Part shown: positions 44,609 through 57,813 of the stretch, one piece after another | Layout of the letters: the number at the start of each line of letters is the position of its first letter | Position numbering within the stretch: the stretch's first letter is position 1 | Assembly: GCA_944990035.1 (NCBI GenBank) | Contig: CALYLX010000096.1 | Coordinates: forward strand, 186,001 to 250,000 | Reading direction: 5' to 3' | Length of the DNA: 64,000 nt | Origin: Clitopilus passeckerianus | Taxonomy: Eukaryota > Basidiomycota > Agaricomycetes > Agaricales > Entolomataceae | Translations under genes and position numbers: made by a program | The notes under the pieces: generated by a model | What the model was told of the DNA's origin: nothing | The model's input: only the letters and a program-made list of their open reading frames with translations | The model's database searches: none

Positions 44609-45956
44609 ATGCACCAAGACAACAGCGCTGGGTCCTTAGACCCTCCTAATATTCCATTTGCGACATCGAGAAGTGGCAGCAGCTCGCCGTTACGACCGCC
44701 ATCACCAACGAGGAAGGAAGCATCTGAGAGCAGCGGTGTCTCTCTTTCCGTGAATTACCTGCCCTCGAAGTTCTCGTCAACACTACTCCAACCTGGCCAG
44801 AGAAAGAGGAAAGCAAAGGGCACCGGCCCTGCTCTACCAAAACTCGGTGGTGGCCTCGATGCCTTCAAGAGTGGAGAAGTACGGATGGGCGGGGAGGATG
44901 ACGACAACTTCTCCAACGAGAATTCGGGCGTAATGTTCGGGCAGACACCTCGCCGCAAGCAGTTGCGCTGGAACAAGTTCAAATGGACGCTTTTCATTGC
45001 CAACGTTTTGGTATGTTCATCCGTCGTCACTGCTGCGCGTTTTGCCTCATGCTGATTTGTCATCATTCACCCAATCTTCAGCTCACTATCTATACCGTCA
45101 CTGGCCTTATCCTATGCCTCGTAACGTGGTTCGACATCTGGACGGACGCAGACGTCGTCAGAGCAGGCAACCGCACTGAGCTGGTCATATCAACCTTGGC
45201 TGCCTCATTTGGGATCATTACATCAATCATTGGCTGGGCGGGGCTTCTGCTCAACAATCGAGCATTCCTGGCCGTCTACACTTTCCTCCTATGGATCGAC
45301 TTCATCTTCCTACTTGTCCCAGGATACCTCACCTACAAACGGCGCTCGTTTAACCTCGAAGGCAAGATCAATGCCCAGTGGTCTCAGGACCTTGGCACGG
45401 TTGGTCGGCTTCGGATTCAAAATCAGCTCCAGTGCTGCGGATACTTCAGCCCGTTCGTCGAAGCCACGGTCAGCCAAACCTGTTACGCAAGAAGCGTGCT
45501 GCCCGGGTGCAAGCTGCCCTACATCGAAAACCAGATGGTGGTCCTTGAGCGGTGGTACACAATTGTATTCTCGCTTGTTCCGCTACACCTTTTCGTCATC
45601 ATCAGCGGATTGCTATGTTCGAACCATGTCACATACAGGTTCGGTAAGGGCATGATGCCCAAGGCATATCGCCTCAGCATGAACAGTATGGCCATCATCA
45701 TGGACAACTACGCCAAGTAAGTGAGATTTTCGCTGACAACCGACGACTTTCTGACACTCGGGGTTTACTTTCATTTTAATTTTATAGTCAACTTGCAGAG
45801 CAGTATGGCACAGACGTAGCCTCTGAGATCATCGCTCGATCTAAATCTAATCTACATCTGGATGCAATGCCTACGATGCCGTACTCAGCACAGCAGCAAT
45901 CGATGAACTACAATAGATACGATTCTATTGGTAGCCGTGCCCCAGAAGCGCTCTAG
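44609..45956 (+). CDS. Tetraspanin, fungal Tsp2-like
   Basis: Four-pass plasma-membrane organiser. Exons 44609-45010, 45082-45716 and 45788-45956 give 401 aa. A long cytoplasmic N-terminus rich in Ser/Pro (about 120 residues, SGSSSPLRPPSPTRKEASES) is followed by four hydrophobic segments: WTLFIANVLLTIYTVTGLIL, LAASFGIITSIIGWAGLL, FLAVYTFLLWIDFIFLL and IVFSLVPLHLFVIISGLL. The large extracellular loop has the hallmark CCG (NQLQCCGYFSPF) with further cysteines (TCYARSVLPGC). The tail is short and polar. The Tsp2 assignment rests on the long N-terminus and CCG loop, as known in basidiomycetes. ATG at 44609 is the first in frame; no upstream ATG precedes it. Confidence 0.85.
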
Positions 45957-46801
45957 GGTTCGTCAGGGCTTCCGTCCTTCGAGGTTAGGATGCATGGCAT
46001 GAAAACCGAACTACCCGCCCTTGTTGCTACCCACCCTATATTCGGACCTCCTTATGACACGGACATTCACAGATTTTGGCCACCTTACGACAATACATAG
46101 ACTGTCATCACCGCTCCCTTTTTCTCCGGGCTTTCCTACACGATCCTCGCCCACATGGACTTCGTTTTGCTATCGCGCGTAATGCAAATTGGACTGATTG
46201 TAGCCATGCACCTACCTTACTATATATTCGTCCCCTCTGGTATGAACCGTCCGCTAGTAGCTGGTTACAATCATATCATAATAGCCACCTTTACCTATCA
46301 AAGATTGACGTACTGATAACACCAACCTTGGAAAACCATTTTCTGTTTTCTCTCGTCTACTAACAATTGAGAGCGCCAGATATGATTCAAATCACTGCGG
46401 TGGCAAGGTGGGCGGCCATCGAGAGGCACATTCTCCTGCTCAGCTGATTCTGGTACCCTGATACATAACATATCCACTGGCCTCATGGATGATGGACCAA
46501 CCTTACTGTCAAGGTATCGAACGAGAATTTGTAATCTCTGCGATCTTTGCGCAAGGACTCATATGCTCTCGTCTCGGGTACTGACCAATGCCCTCGGCTC
46601 CCCGGCGGACAGTATGGGTAAATGGCTCGATCAGGCATAGCCGACCGGATCAATGATTAACCGAGCTCCGCTCCATTTGTCCGCTACAAACTTTAAATTC
46701 AGGTCGGGGCGCAGGTTTTAATTTTCCTCCTTTCCCCCCACAATTTCTATATAATCCTAGCTTTCGTGGCATTCGCTGCAAGTTTGCTGTAAGACCCCAT
46801 A
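45957..46801. other. Intergenic region before the MFS transporter
   Basis: About 845 nt with only short frames. A TATATAA core element lies at 46748-46754. Confidence 0.4.
46748..46754 (+). promoter_or_regulatory. TATA box of the MFS transporter gene
   Basis: TATATAA lies 48 nt before the ATG at 46802. Confidence 0.5.
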
Positions 46802-49268
46802 ATGGCTGCTTTGGACTTTGCTTCTGCTGGACGTACAGAGAGCTTGGACCATGACAATGATCTTATCCATTGGGAGGTGAGTCGATGACCACGCACGCGA
46901 ACTTGTTCCTTGGGCGATAGCTGACCTCGACGCGTCGCTTTTACAGCACAACGATTCAAAGAATCCATTCAACTATCCTACCTGGAAGAAATCGCTTATT
47001 TGCGGCCTTGTGTAAGTATTTGACTTGAACCAGAGTCAAGTAATTCAATATTGACCCTGTTTATGGCGTCGCATCAGGTGCATACATACGTCGTGGATCG
47101 TAATGTGCTCAAGCGCTGCCGCTGCTATTGCCAGCGAGATGCAGGACGAGTTTCACGTCTCGCCAACCGTCAGTCGATTGCCCGTGGCCATGTTTCTGTT
47201 TGGCCTCGCAATCGGTCCGGTTGTTTTGACACCACTCGCCGAGGTGAATAATAATTCCTTAACGCCACCTCGTCATACCCACGTACTCACGCCGCATTCA
47301 ATCAGGACTATGGGCGTAAAAAAGTCCTGACGTTATGTCTTGTCATAATTTGCGCGTCTCATTTCCCTTGATCACGACCTTTGCCGTCCTACAAAAATAA
47401 TGTGTCTCCAGATATATTTCAAATTCCCTGCGCCGTCGCCACCAACATCCAGACCATCGTTGTCTCGCGGTGAGTCATCATCTCTGTTCTGTCTTCTCCA
47501 TCCCTCTTCCTCTCTCTCGAATGTTCGCTGACTGGAACCCCCGGATCAATCTACAGCCTCATTTGTGGTATCTTTGGGTCCCCGATAATTAACAGCGTGG
47601 GTAACATCCCCGACTTATGGAAAGGGGATGATCCGACCGGGTAAGGATCTTTCGTCATCGTTAACGTTAATGGTGCTCATGATCACTTTTTTCGTGCAGT
47701 TTGTGGGCAATGAATGCTTGGGCCTACTCGGCAGAAGCTGTCGTGCTGTAAGTGCCTCAACTCCGTTTGCAAATCTTCCTGACATGGTGTTTGATCCACC
47801 CCCTCTGATTGACTCATTCAGAGGTCCCTTAATGTGCGTACACCTTTATCGCGACACCATCTGATATGCCGTTTGCAGCATGCTGAAGGTATTTGCTTTT
47901 TGTAGAGGCGCATATATCAACGATAGCTTGTCTTGGCGTTGGCTGTATGGAATCTGGGGAATTATCGGAACTGGGTTGTTGGTTCCTTTCGTTCTGCTCG
48001 TGCCAGAGACGCGAGGTGGCGTAATCCTTGCAGCTCGGGCTCAACGTGCACGTCGGCATGGCCAACCAAACGCATGGGCTATCCATGAACGGCTCGGACG
48101 TCGCTCCATGAGCCAGATCTTGAGAGAGACCGTCTTACGACCTGCAGGTACGTTTAATTAGGAACTCCCGGTTCCGCAGTTCTCCAAAATCTGACGAGAG
48201 TTCGAAGTCATGCTTCTTACGGAACCTATCGTCTATTGTTTTGCCCTTTACGATGGACTCAATTACGGCATTATCGTGGGTGCTTCCATTCTGAAAGAAG
48301 TTTTATCGCCTAACTTCGATGTTTCAAGTATCTTGCGGTCGAGGCCATCCCTCTCATCTATGCTCAGTATGGGTTGGAGGAGCCACAGGTGGAGTTGACC
48401 TTTCTTGCTCTCCAGATCGGGTTCACCCTTGCGATACCCCTGTTCTACCTACAACTCAAGGCAACAGAATGGCGGGAGAAGAAGGAAGGAAGGACCAACG
48501 TGCCCGAACACAAACTTCTCTGGGCATTTCTCTGTAAGTTTCATCGCCATGCTGAGTAACGTAACACTAACTTGGCTCTCTGTAGCGGCACTCCTGTTCC
48601 CAATCTCCATGTTCTGGTTCGCATGGACAGGGCGAGCATCCATCAACATGTACGCATCACTTGGGGCGCTTGTGGGATTTGCCATATCCGGCCATATCAG
48701 TACGTAACGCTCCAACTTCATAGATGAGATTCATATCAGAACTGACACTACATCTCTCTTTCATTTGAATTTTGTAGTATTTCTCGCTGTCTCTGATTTT
48801 ACCGTGGAGAGCTATGGGCTGATGGCGAGCAGTGCCGTCACAGGGCAGAGCTTTGCGCGGGGTAAGGACCTTTTTGTCTCCTGGATTAAAATGTGTTTCG
48901 TCCTGACAGCTTCCTTCCAGAAAACATCTGTGGGGTACTCTGCTTGGTGGCGGTCCCATTCTATACCAATGGTAGGTCTTCCCTGTGTCTCAGGAGTGCT
49001 CTGAGTAGTATTAACGTGATGGTTTCTAGTCGGGTACGAATGGGCCAGTACTATTCTTGCCATTCTCGCCACTATCATGGGAATCTTCCCATTCTTGTTT
49101 TACAAGTTCGGGCCCCAGATTCGCATGCGATCTAGGTATGCGCAGGAGCTTGCACAGATGGAGGAAGAGGAGAGGAAACGGCTCAAGTTCATAGAGGCTC
49201 GCTTTCTTGGAGGCATCTCGGAAACTGTGACAGACATTGATGGAGAGATAACACAGACGACCGCATAA
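46802..49268 (+). CDS. Major facilitator superfamily transporter (DHA1 drug:H+ antiporter type)
   Basis: Plasma-membrane proton-coupled exporter. Exons I can place: 46802-46876, 46947-47011, 47078-47243, 47306-47351, 47412-47469, 47557-47640, 47700-47747, 47822-47833, then 47906 on, with further introns to the stop at 49266-49268. The N-terminus has HWEHNDSKNPFNYPTWKK, typical of fungal DHA1 proteins. SRLPVAMFLFGLAIGPVV, then DYGRKKVLTL (motif A), VSRLICGIFGSP, INDSLSWRWLYGIWGIIG (motif C region) and VPETRGGVIL (motif D-like) follow. The C-half has LTEPIVYCFALYDGLNYGII. The intron at 47352-47411 needs a GC donor (T|GCGCGT) to keep the normal length of TM segment 2; read without splicing, an in-frame TGA (47369-47371) ends the protein. 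A 12 nt exon is also required. Substrate unknown. Confidence 0.8.
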
Positions 49269-49596
49269 GACTATGTTTTGCCTCTTCCTACTCGCGGACT
49301 TGAACAGGAAGATGCAGCATTTCAACGTGATACCTACATATACTGTACTTGACTCTATGCACTTTCATTCCCTTATTTATTTAAACATTACCCAACTCCC
49401 CCTATGCATATGCTTCTCTGAAACTTCCCTTAGAAACCCTCCCTTGATTTACACACGATGTCGTAGCAAGTGAGTTGGATTCATTATGTCAAGGTAGTAC
49501 ATATATACAGGCGAGAATTACTACAATAATACATAATATCGAGGGCGTCTATATACAATAGGTTCTCATCTCAAGCAATCGCTGACATCGCGTAAT
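49269..49596. other. Convergent 3' ends of the MFS and ABC transporter genes
   Basis: About 330 nt with no gene. It should hold both polyadenylation regions. Confidence 0.4.
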
Positions 49597-52500
49597 CTAG
49601 TTGGCTTTCTTTGAGCCTTTCCTGAAGTTCGGTAAGAGGCTGCCTGTCCTAATGCGGAATAGGTAGGTGAAGAGGTAGGTGCAAATGATCTGTGTACAAT
49701 GTCAGCAAAATGCAACTTAGAGGTACCCGATAGCCACATACATTGAAAACGACGAATGCCACCATAATACCAAAATCTCTCCACCTATTGTCGTAGAAGA
49801 TGTTGAAGTTATTGGCAAGATACTGGTCACTTGACTTGACAGCGCAGAACTGGCATTCTGCCGATGCCTCGGGATTCGTCAAGTAGCCACCAATCGTTTG
49901 GATGAACGGTGCCATGTACTGCCCACACGTTTGTCCGACGGGGGGATTCAATGCAACATACTCGACGGCGGAGCATTGAAGTTCTTGTCTTCCAATGGCC
50001 TGGCCGAGGAGACCTTCGATAAGATATGTGAATGGTGAGAGGTGGTACCTGTAGGACTCTTAGTTATACAGAATTTACAGGCGACCAGGCGACACTTACA
50101 TCCACTGCCACCACCCAAGCTGACTGAAAGGCTGTAAGACACCGTTGCTGGAGGCGAGGTTAGAAGCATAGTCAATGCTGGAGTTCATTCAGACGTACAA
50201 GGTGACGACGAAAGAGAAGAGGAAGGAGAAGAGGATAGCAGCAATCTCAGGGCTAGGGGACATCGCCGCCACGGCCTAATGGAATGAGTCAACAATATAA
50301 CGCCGACAGAAGGATGGATGCTACCTGGCCAATGCTAGTGTAGTAGAGAGGGAACACGACACTGAGCATGAGGAATGTATAGCCGGCGCGCGAGTTGTCA
50401 AAGCCGACGGTCCAGAACCAGCAGAGGAAGTAGAGCGATGAACCAAAGATGTTCCAGGGTAGTTCGACGAGTATCTGAGAGGTGACCAGTGCTGTCCAAC
50501 TATACATTCGGCTTGGACGCTCTCGGATTTCGTAAATGGACCGGGTATGTATGAAGGGTATCTGGAGCTGATTGGCAAGAGGGACACTGCGAAGGAATGA
50601 GCCTCGACGAATGATTTGATATTAAATCTAACTAACCTCATGACAGTTGCTAGGAAAACCGCCTGGGAAAGACTGAATTCAGGATAGTCCTAGACGATGT
50701 AACGTCGAACTTACGAATAACTGGTTGGTTATGCCCTGCTGGGTATTCTTGGCCTTGAAGAACGTGAAACCGATGAAGAGTCCGCCCACAATATTGAGGA
50801 TGAGCTTTGCAATAATGTAGGTAGGGTCCCTCCAGTAGGCTTGTAGATTGCGGAAGAGCAGCTCCTTCGTTTGAGTAAACCAGTGGGTTGCAAATTCGGT
50901 GTGCAGAGTCGCCTCGACGGATGGCTTGTTTCGCCCATCTTTATGGATACGCTCAATATCGTCTCGGAGGACTAGTGATTCCGGTGAATCCTTCCAAATA
51001 TGATGCCAATTTTGTTGGGTAGTCGCGGTTGCACCAGCACCAATAACATCGAGCATGAACTCAGCCCTGAATGTACGAATCAGTATATGACGTCAATGTT
51101 ATCCGAGAGTTGCCTTACGGATTCTCCTCAGGAAGACATCGACGAGACCCATTGTTCTCAAAGTAATGGATCATCGTCGTCGCATGGTGGCCAAGATCAC
51201 CGAAGTAAACGGTTTCTCCTCCCTTCTTCAGCAATAATAGCCGGTCGAAAACCTAACAAAAGGTGAGTTAGGCATCGTTGGGTATGAAATAGGAGTCAGG
51301 GCTCGTACCTGGAATAGCTCTGCTGAAGGCTGGTTAGGTGAGGAAAGTGGTCAGCATGCATAGATATTCAGCTAGGGCCAGAAACGTACTTGATGTATCC
51401 TGATACGGTCATCAGCGCTCAATATCAAAAAACAATTTGCAAATGTATGACTTACGTGCAAAGGATTGCTTGGCCGTTGTCAGCTAGACTCCTTAAAAAT
51501 GCCATAATACTCCATGCGCTCTGAGAGTCTAGCCCCGATGTCGGCTCGTCCAAGAAGAGTAGCAATTGAGGCTTTGCAGCTAGCTCTACGGCGATAGTGG
51601 TACGTTTCTTGTGCTCGACACCCAAAGACCCAACGATAGCATCCGCGTAAGCAGACAAACCGCACATTTCAAGGCACTTCTCAACGCTGAATTGGCCATG
51701 AGCGTAGAACTAGCTTGGGAAGAGCGACACATACTAGGCTTCCTTCTCAGATAGAGGGACATGCGGTGGTTGACGAAGCTTCGCTGAGAATAGCAAAGCC
51801 TCCCGTACTGTGGCAGTGGGGAGATGCGTATCCATCTGTTGACAGTATCCGCTGGTATCGAGGGAAGATTAGACCATAGAACCAGGCTAGCCAAAGGAAA
51901 ATCTCACGTTTGAGAACGGAAGTCTGTTGGTAGAGCACTTCCATTGACGAATTTATCTCCCGATACCACGCCCACACTGACGCGTTCAGCCAGAACATTG
52001 AGCAAAGTCGTCTTGCCTGCACCCGATTCTCCCATCAACGCCGTCAGTTTGCCAGGAGCAACATAGCCAGAAACATCCGAGAGCAACTTCTTTTGTTCAC
52101 CGCCTGGGATAGGGACCGCGTAGTCAATTTTCTGCCAGGAGAAGATGCTGGAGGCAGGAAGAACGATCGAGGGGTCAACTGAAGAGTCCGCGTTCGTGGT
52201 CTTTTCACTCAAAGGGGCGGCGACTTTCTCGGATCTGGATGCCTCTTCGTCTCGGTTTTTGGTATGCACCGTCCTCTTCCCTCTCTTGAACAGAATCGCG
52301 GAGGCATTCCTCGCAGCAGAGGTCTTGACCTCAGTGAAGATTAGGAGCGCGATAATGAAGCCGATGCCGAAAGCGGTGGTGATACCGAAGTCCTGCATGG
52401 AAGGATGAGGATCTAATCGCAGCTACTGTAACTCGATGCTTACCTGCCATGCATTGGAGAATGCATATCCGTACGAGAGCTTGACGAAGCGGTTTCCATC

Positions 52501-55355
52501 GACGAAGTCTTCGCCGGGTTGGGCACCGACGACCGCACAAACTTGGTTGGCTAGGGATACATTTTGATAGGCTGGCCCCTGAGGAACAAGTGTCGTGCAG
52601 TTTCCTCTCAACGTTCGGAATTCATTCGTAAGCATTGCCTCAAATCTATTTTCATCAGATAGTTGGGCCGTCGCCTCGAAGTGGGTTCAGAAGGCACTTA
52701 CGCATAACGTAACGGCTAAAAGACTTGGTTAGTAACAGTAGACTCGTGAACGTAAGGACACTCACGTTGATGTATGTCAGCCATCTGAGGGCACCAACCA
52801 TGGATGGCTTGGGGATGGAGTACCCTGACCGGATGACAATCAGTTACATCATGAGTTTCGTTACGCTGTGAGGTACGTACCTGTGTAAACTGCCAAAACC
52901 AGGATCGAGACTCCTGCGAAGCTTTGAGCGGCTGCTTCAGAGTTGAACGCGGATGCAATCGCTCTGAACCAAGCTCTCATGGTGATCGAAGTGGCGAAGA
53001 GGAGGAGGAAGAAGATGCTAATGAAAGTCGTAGTTAGCATCGATACCAATCTTGTGATTTCTGAAGTCCATACAAGAATTGTCCCTGCACAACAGACATC
53101 AGAGACTCGTTGCAATATGACAGATGAAGAACCTACCGCTGATGACTGCAAGCCAACCATGAAGTACAGAATAATTCCGAATAGAGCCGACATGGTAAAC
53201 GTGATTGGGACATCCACGAGTGTAAGTGCCAAAGCCTCAACGAAGGGGTGGTAGAAAGCCGCATTCTTGTGCTTCAACACGATGGGTCGTTGTGCAAAGA
53301 GGGCGGGAATTTCAGCCAATGTGGAGATAGCGACGAAGAAGATAGCACTATTGAGAGGGCGTCAGATTTCTCTGTAAACTCGAGCCTGCAGTCGAGGACG
53401 CACAAGAAGATGACACCACCACGCGAGAAGAATGCCGAGGTCTCCTCCGGGCTCTGGAAGTAGACGCTTCCAATGATCAGGCCTTGGAAGATGAACGAAC
53501 TGTTCGACTGGTTAGCGCTGCGCCCAAAGGCGTGTAGAACTGGACCTACAAGATATTGAGCCCCGTCGCGAGCATATTTCCGCGAAGAATTTGGACCCGG
53601 CGGAGCATGACAGCACGCGCTTGCATAGGAATACTAATCGTATAGGGGCTACAACGCAGTTTTTGTTAGCTTATCGCTTCTCTGATGTACTGACAATGAA
53701 CGCACCTTGACTTCCGGTTGAATTTCGCCCTCTCTGCCCTTGCGCTATCAATGTAAGCCGACGCTCGCTTAGGCTTGCCTACAAATTCGTTGGTGTATGA
53801 TTCTATATCTGCCTCATTTGCCTTTCCGAGGGGCGACTTCTTGAAGTAGGCGGCGAATTCTTCAGCGGTTCGTGGGGTGTTTGTACCCGGACGAGCTGTT
53901 CGTGCAACTGGATCCGTGACCGCGACGAGGAAGTCGGCAGTGGTCTGACGATTGGCGGGCTCGAATCTGTAGTAACTCCATGAGTTGGCGAACATGTCTT
54001 GGCTCGGGAACAATGTACTGACCCCATATCGATGAAGTACTGTTTAGCCTTATTGGCGGGACCGAAATATGCCATCCGCCCCTCATTGATGACGCAGACC
54101 TTGGCAAAGTGCTCATACAATGATTCTCCGGCTTGGTATAGGGAGAGAATCGTAGTAACGTTGAAGGTATCGGTGGCAATGCGAAGAGCACGAACAAACT
54201 CAAGCGCTGTACTTGCATCTAGGCCACGAGTCGAGCTGAAGGGACATATTAGATGCTTAAAAAGGTGAGAAGGGGTCCAACGTACTTGTCCCAGGCTCCG
54301 ATGGCTGATTTCGCACATAAGGTCTCTGCAATAGAAACACGTTTCTTCTCCCCTCCACTGACACCACGAATAGCAGCGTCACCAACTGGCGTGTTCTTAG
54401 CGTGCCTCAGACCGAAGACAGTCGTCAAGATCTCGGTGACTACATGAACGTATTCCTCTCTGGACATGTCGCCTCGGCTCTGTGGGGTCCTGGTCTTCGC
54501 AGCGAAATCAAGAGTTTGCTGAACAGTAAGAGTAGGGAAGTGAATATCATCCTCTGCACAGTACTGGACGTCGCCCCTGAAGTGATTCTTGATGTCGTCG
54601 GAGGTGAGGGAGTCGTAGAAAATGTCGCCGTTGACAGCGAGATATTCCTCGCGCATGTTGGCGAGTGTCTTGAGCAACGTTGTGCATCCCGAGCCGGGTG
54701 ATCCAAGGACGACTGGACGATGACCTTAGTACGTGAATACATGAAAGTTTGATGGTGACATACGAAGCATCTCTCCAGGCCGTACCACGCCTTCAAAATC
54801 CTTCAAGATCGTCCGAACAGGTGGGTGTCGTAAGTTCTGGATTTCCTCCAGAACATTGAGAGGGTTGAATATAGTCCCCATCGTCGGCTGGAACGAGTTT
54901 GACGCGGCAACGCCCAATACATCCAGGTTGCGGAATCCGACGCCTATCTCTCGCTTTTGGATCTGTTGATGTTCGCAACTAAAGTGATGATTAGCTGCGC
55001 AAACGCGAATGGGAAGAGTTTACACATACCGCCTGACAATTTGTCGGAGAGCTTGTTCGAAAGTCCATGAGTCTTCGTTGGGGAGAATCCCAGTCAAAGT
55101 AACCTCGGAAGGGGTATAAGATTTCGTCCGTTGTAGGCCTTTCTCGGTTGCTTCTTCATTGCTTTGGTGAGGGATTGTTTCTCGAAGTTCCTCGACACCG
55201 GCGGAATCGAAATACCCAAGGTTGACACGAGAAGGATTCGCGCCAGCCTGGAGACTGTTTGCAGGGGGAGCTGGATCACGGGCCGGAGCAGCCGGTAAGT
55301 CACCTTCACCAACCAAGGTTGGAATGCGAGAAAGAGGTGTAGAAGAGGCCTCCAT
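49597..55355 (-). CDS. Full-size PDR-type ABC transporter (ABCG)
   Basis: Plasma-membrane ATP-driven exporter of drugs or lipophilic metabolites. It is a multi-exon minus-strand gene with NBD-TMD-NBD-TMD order. The start is ATG at 55355 ([14 protein letters not shown], good GCCATGG context); the upstream frame start is GTG only. NBD1 has the degenerate Walker [13 protein letters not shown] (Cys instead of Lys), signature [15 protein letters not shown] and [16 protein letters not shown]2 has a canonical Walker [18 protein letters not shown], an altered signature [16 protein letters not shown] and a full Walker [16 protein letters not shown]. This asymmetry is normal for fungal PDR pumps. The last extracellular loop is Cys-containing ([16 protein letters not shown]) and the protein ends [14 protein letters not shown]-like element is at 55438-55446. 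The gene is convergent with the MFS transporter gene. Confidence 0.9.
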
Positions 55356-55437
55356 GGCAAGGGGGACAAATCTGCCTAAAGGTTCTGCAATTTCCGGGAG
55401 CAGTTGGTTTATCGAGTATACCCGAGGCACCCAAAAT

Positions 55438-55446
55438 ACTTATAAG
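55438..55446 (-). promoter_or_regulatory. TATA-like element of the ABC transporter
   Basis: CTTATAAGT on the minus strand, about 85 nt before the ATG at 55355. Confidence 0.4.
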
Positions 55447-56553
55447 AGTGGCCTGGATCTCGCTGAAACATTGCTATTGTCGGAAAGATACGCGTCTGAG
55501 AGTGATTTGTGTCCGTAAGATCGTATCATTCCGTCTGCAGAAAGCGACACGCAAGTCAATCGGCAGAGTCAGAGTCAGGTCTGCCACCGAGATTATGGCA
55601 CCATATTGATTCCTGTCAACCTTGTAGGCCATTATTGGCCAACGCAGAGCCAAGATCACTTTCACATGTTTTGTATTGCCGTTGTTTCAGGAAATAGTAG
55701 CCTATCTGGAGCCTATCGTGACTCGTTCTCCGACAACGTTGGCCTTACAATTCATTAAGTATCGGGCCAAGCTGTTCTTTTTTAGGCTGCGCAGAGTCTT
55801 GATTGACATTTCACGTCGAATGAAGGAGTCCAAGGTGGGTGTGGTTAAGGAAACGACCAACATGTATCACGTAAGCCCACTGCGCATAGCCGGTTGTGCG
55901 GCCCTTTCCCTCCGAATATCCGGCAAATGTCGATCCTTGATGACTGCTAACTGCGTATTGAACAGAATCGTATGCCAATCCTGAGCGAAGGTCCCTGACG
56001 GCTTACAGAGCATACCAACCAAGCATCTGAATGTTCGTTACGCTTGCAGGGCATCGAGCGACGTCTGCAGACAACGTGCAGGGCTCGAGGCAGGGCTGTC
56101 GAGAACGACAACTCGAATGATCTTGAACGCAATGTCTGCCCAGAACAATCTTGGGGACAACCACATGACCATTCATTGCTTCCTCGACACCGTGGTCGGA
56201 CCATAGATCCTCCTTGTCTTCTTTCCGCGAGCAAAAGTACAGACAGGATAACATCGTCTTAAATGCTCAAGAGTTCAGCCTTGCGGTTGATGTGATCTTA
56301 TGAAGATGAGGCAGCGATGTAGCTGACGAGAGAAGTACTCGTCCGGAGTCGTTGCATCGAAGCTCCACATTAAAGCATGCCATGGCTGAATATCGGTAAC
56401 TTCATTGCGCGACTCGCACTGGAGTCGGCTCATCATCACGGTCCACTCCCAACGGCGGGCCGTCGAGGACATCACAAGACGCATCGATTGAATGGCTTCG
56501 ATGTCAACATAAATGCGAGCTGTAGCAATATGGTTGGGCGAAGGATCACCATC
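55447..56553. other. Divergent promoter region of ABC transporter and GH43-like gene
   Basis: About 1.1 kb with overlapping short frames on both strands but no recognisable protein. CATAAATG at about 56509-56516 may serve the GH43-like gene. Confidence 0.4.
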
Positions 56554-57813
56554 ATGCTTCGCTACCTCTTTGCAAAGGCCCTTACTCTTGGTTTCGTCGC
56601 TGGAGCTCTAGCGACTCCTGTCGCATTCAATAATTTGACTTCAACAACCCCGGAGCTGTCCCCGGAGCTCTTCAAGCGTGCAGTTTCTGCTAAATACGTC
56701 TTTACGGCGTTTACATCCGCCTCTGAATCCAATTTATACGTTTATACCTCGGATGATGCCACGAACTTCTCCCTGCTGAAAGGACCAGCGTATACGCCAC
56801 CTACGGGACTTATCAGAGATCCAAGCGTCATCTTGCATACTGAGTAAGCTTCGATCTCTAGTGAACCTTGATTACTTCCTGACCTTGCTTAGTGGAAAGT
56901 ATTATATCGCTTGTGAGTGCCTAGTTACCCGAAAACAGGCCATAAGAATAATCAAGAGGGTTAGATACAACCGACTGGACGGGAACGAACTTTGCCATTG
57001 CGGTACGGACAATAACACGACAACTCATTCACGGATACTCAGCCAAATTTACAGAGCAGCTCAGATCTGAAGAGTTGGACGTTGGTGGCCACGATCCCCA
57101 CGGCCTCTTCTATAATCACGCCAGTGAACACCTGGGCACCAGTAAGTCGCAGTGTAGTTCCTAAAAATTTCACCTGCTCACCAAAAGATGTGACTCAGGA
57201 ATTCTTTAAGGACCCGAAGACGGGGAAATTGAATATTATTGTCTCCCTATCCACTGGAAGCTATGGCCCATTCTTGCCTTACGCCTTCACCGCTACGGAC
57301 TCCACCTTGAAGAAATGGAGCGGACCCACCGTTTTATCTGGCATTTCAAACTCAGGGCTCGGATACATCGATACTTTCCCCGTCTACTTCAAGTGAGTAG
57401 TGTCAATCCATAGACCATAATGATATTCCCTCTCTAACAGCTACGTTACAAATTAGTAATCAATATCATATCTTCTCCAAAGCAGAGTCAAACGGGCAAA
57501 AGCATGTCGAACACGCCGTAGCTTCGTCTCTCACAGGGCCGTACTCCTTCGTCCAAACCGGTGACTTTGCGGGATGGGGACAAGCTGAAGGACCTTGCGT
57601 CACTGTACTTCCTAATGGTCAATTCCGATTGTAAGTGTACTTGAGCCTCCTGTTTCTGTGCGTTAGCTAATTTTGTCCCATAGGTTCGCCGACGGATTCA
57701 ACAGCGGGAAGTACATCTATTCCGACTCGAGTGATCTGTATAACTGGAGCGCCTACAAGACCATCCCGAGTTTAAGCGGCACAGTTAGACATGGCACAGT
57801 TTTGAAGCAGTGA
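56554..57813 (+). CDS. Secreted glycoside hydrolase, GH43-like five-bladed propeller
   Basis: Probable arabinan- or xylan-side-chain-cleaving enzyme. Exons 56554-56843, 56893-56912, 56965-57002, 57055-57141, 57199-57392, 57457-57630 and 57684-57813 give 310 aa. MLRYLFAKALTLGFVAGALA is a signal peptide; a KR pair at about residue 47 could be a Kex2 site. Motifs fit GH43/62: LIRDPSVIL (candidate catalytic base Asp), DGKYYIAYTTDWTG, SSDLKSWTLVATIP, NTWAPEFF and WGQAEGPCVTVLPNGQFRLF (candidate acid Glu). The blades repeat NNQYHIF and NSGKYIYSDS. The second coding exon is only 20 nt. The subfamily and substrate cannot be set from motifs alone; GH62 is the main alternative. Confidence 0.78.

Noticed and set aside
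55356..55430. N-terminal extension of the ABC transporter
   Set aside because: The upstream frame begins with GTG; ATG 55355 has a strong context and suits the family.
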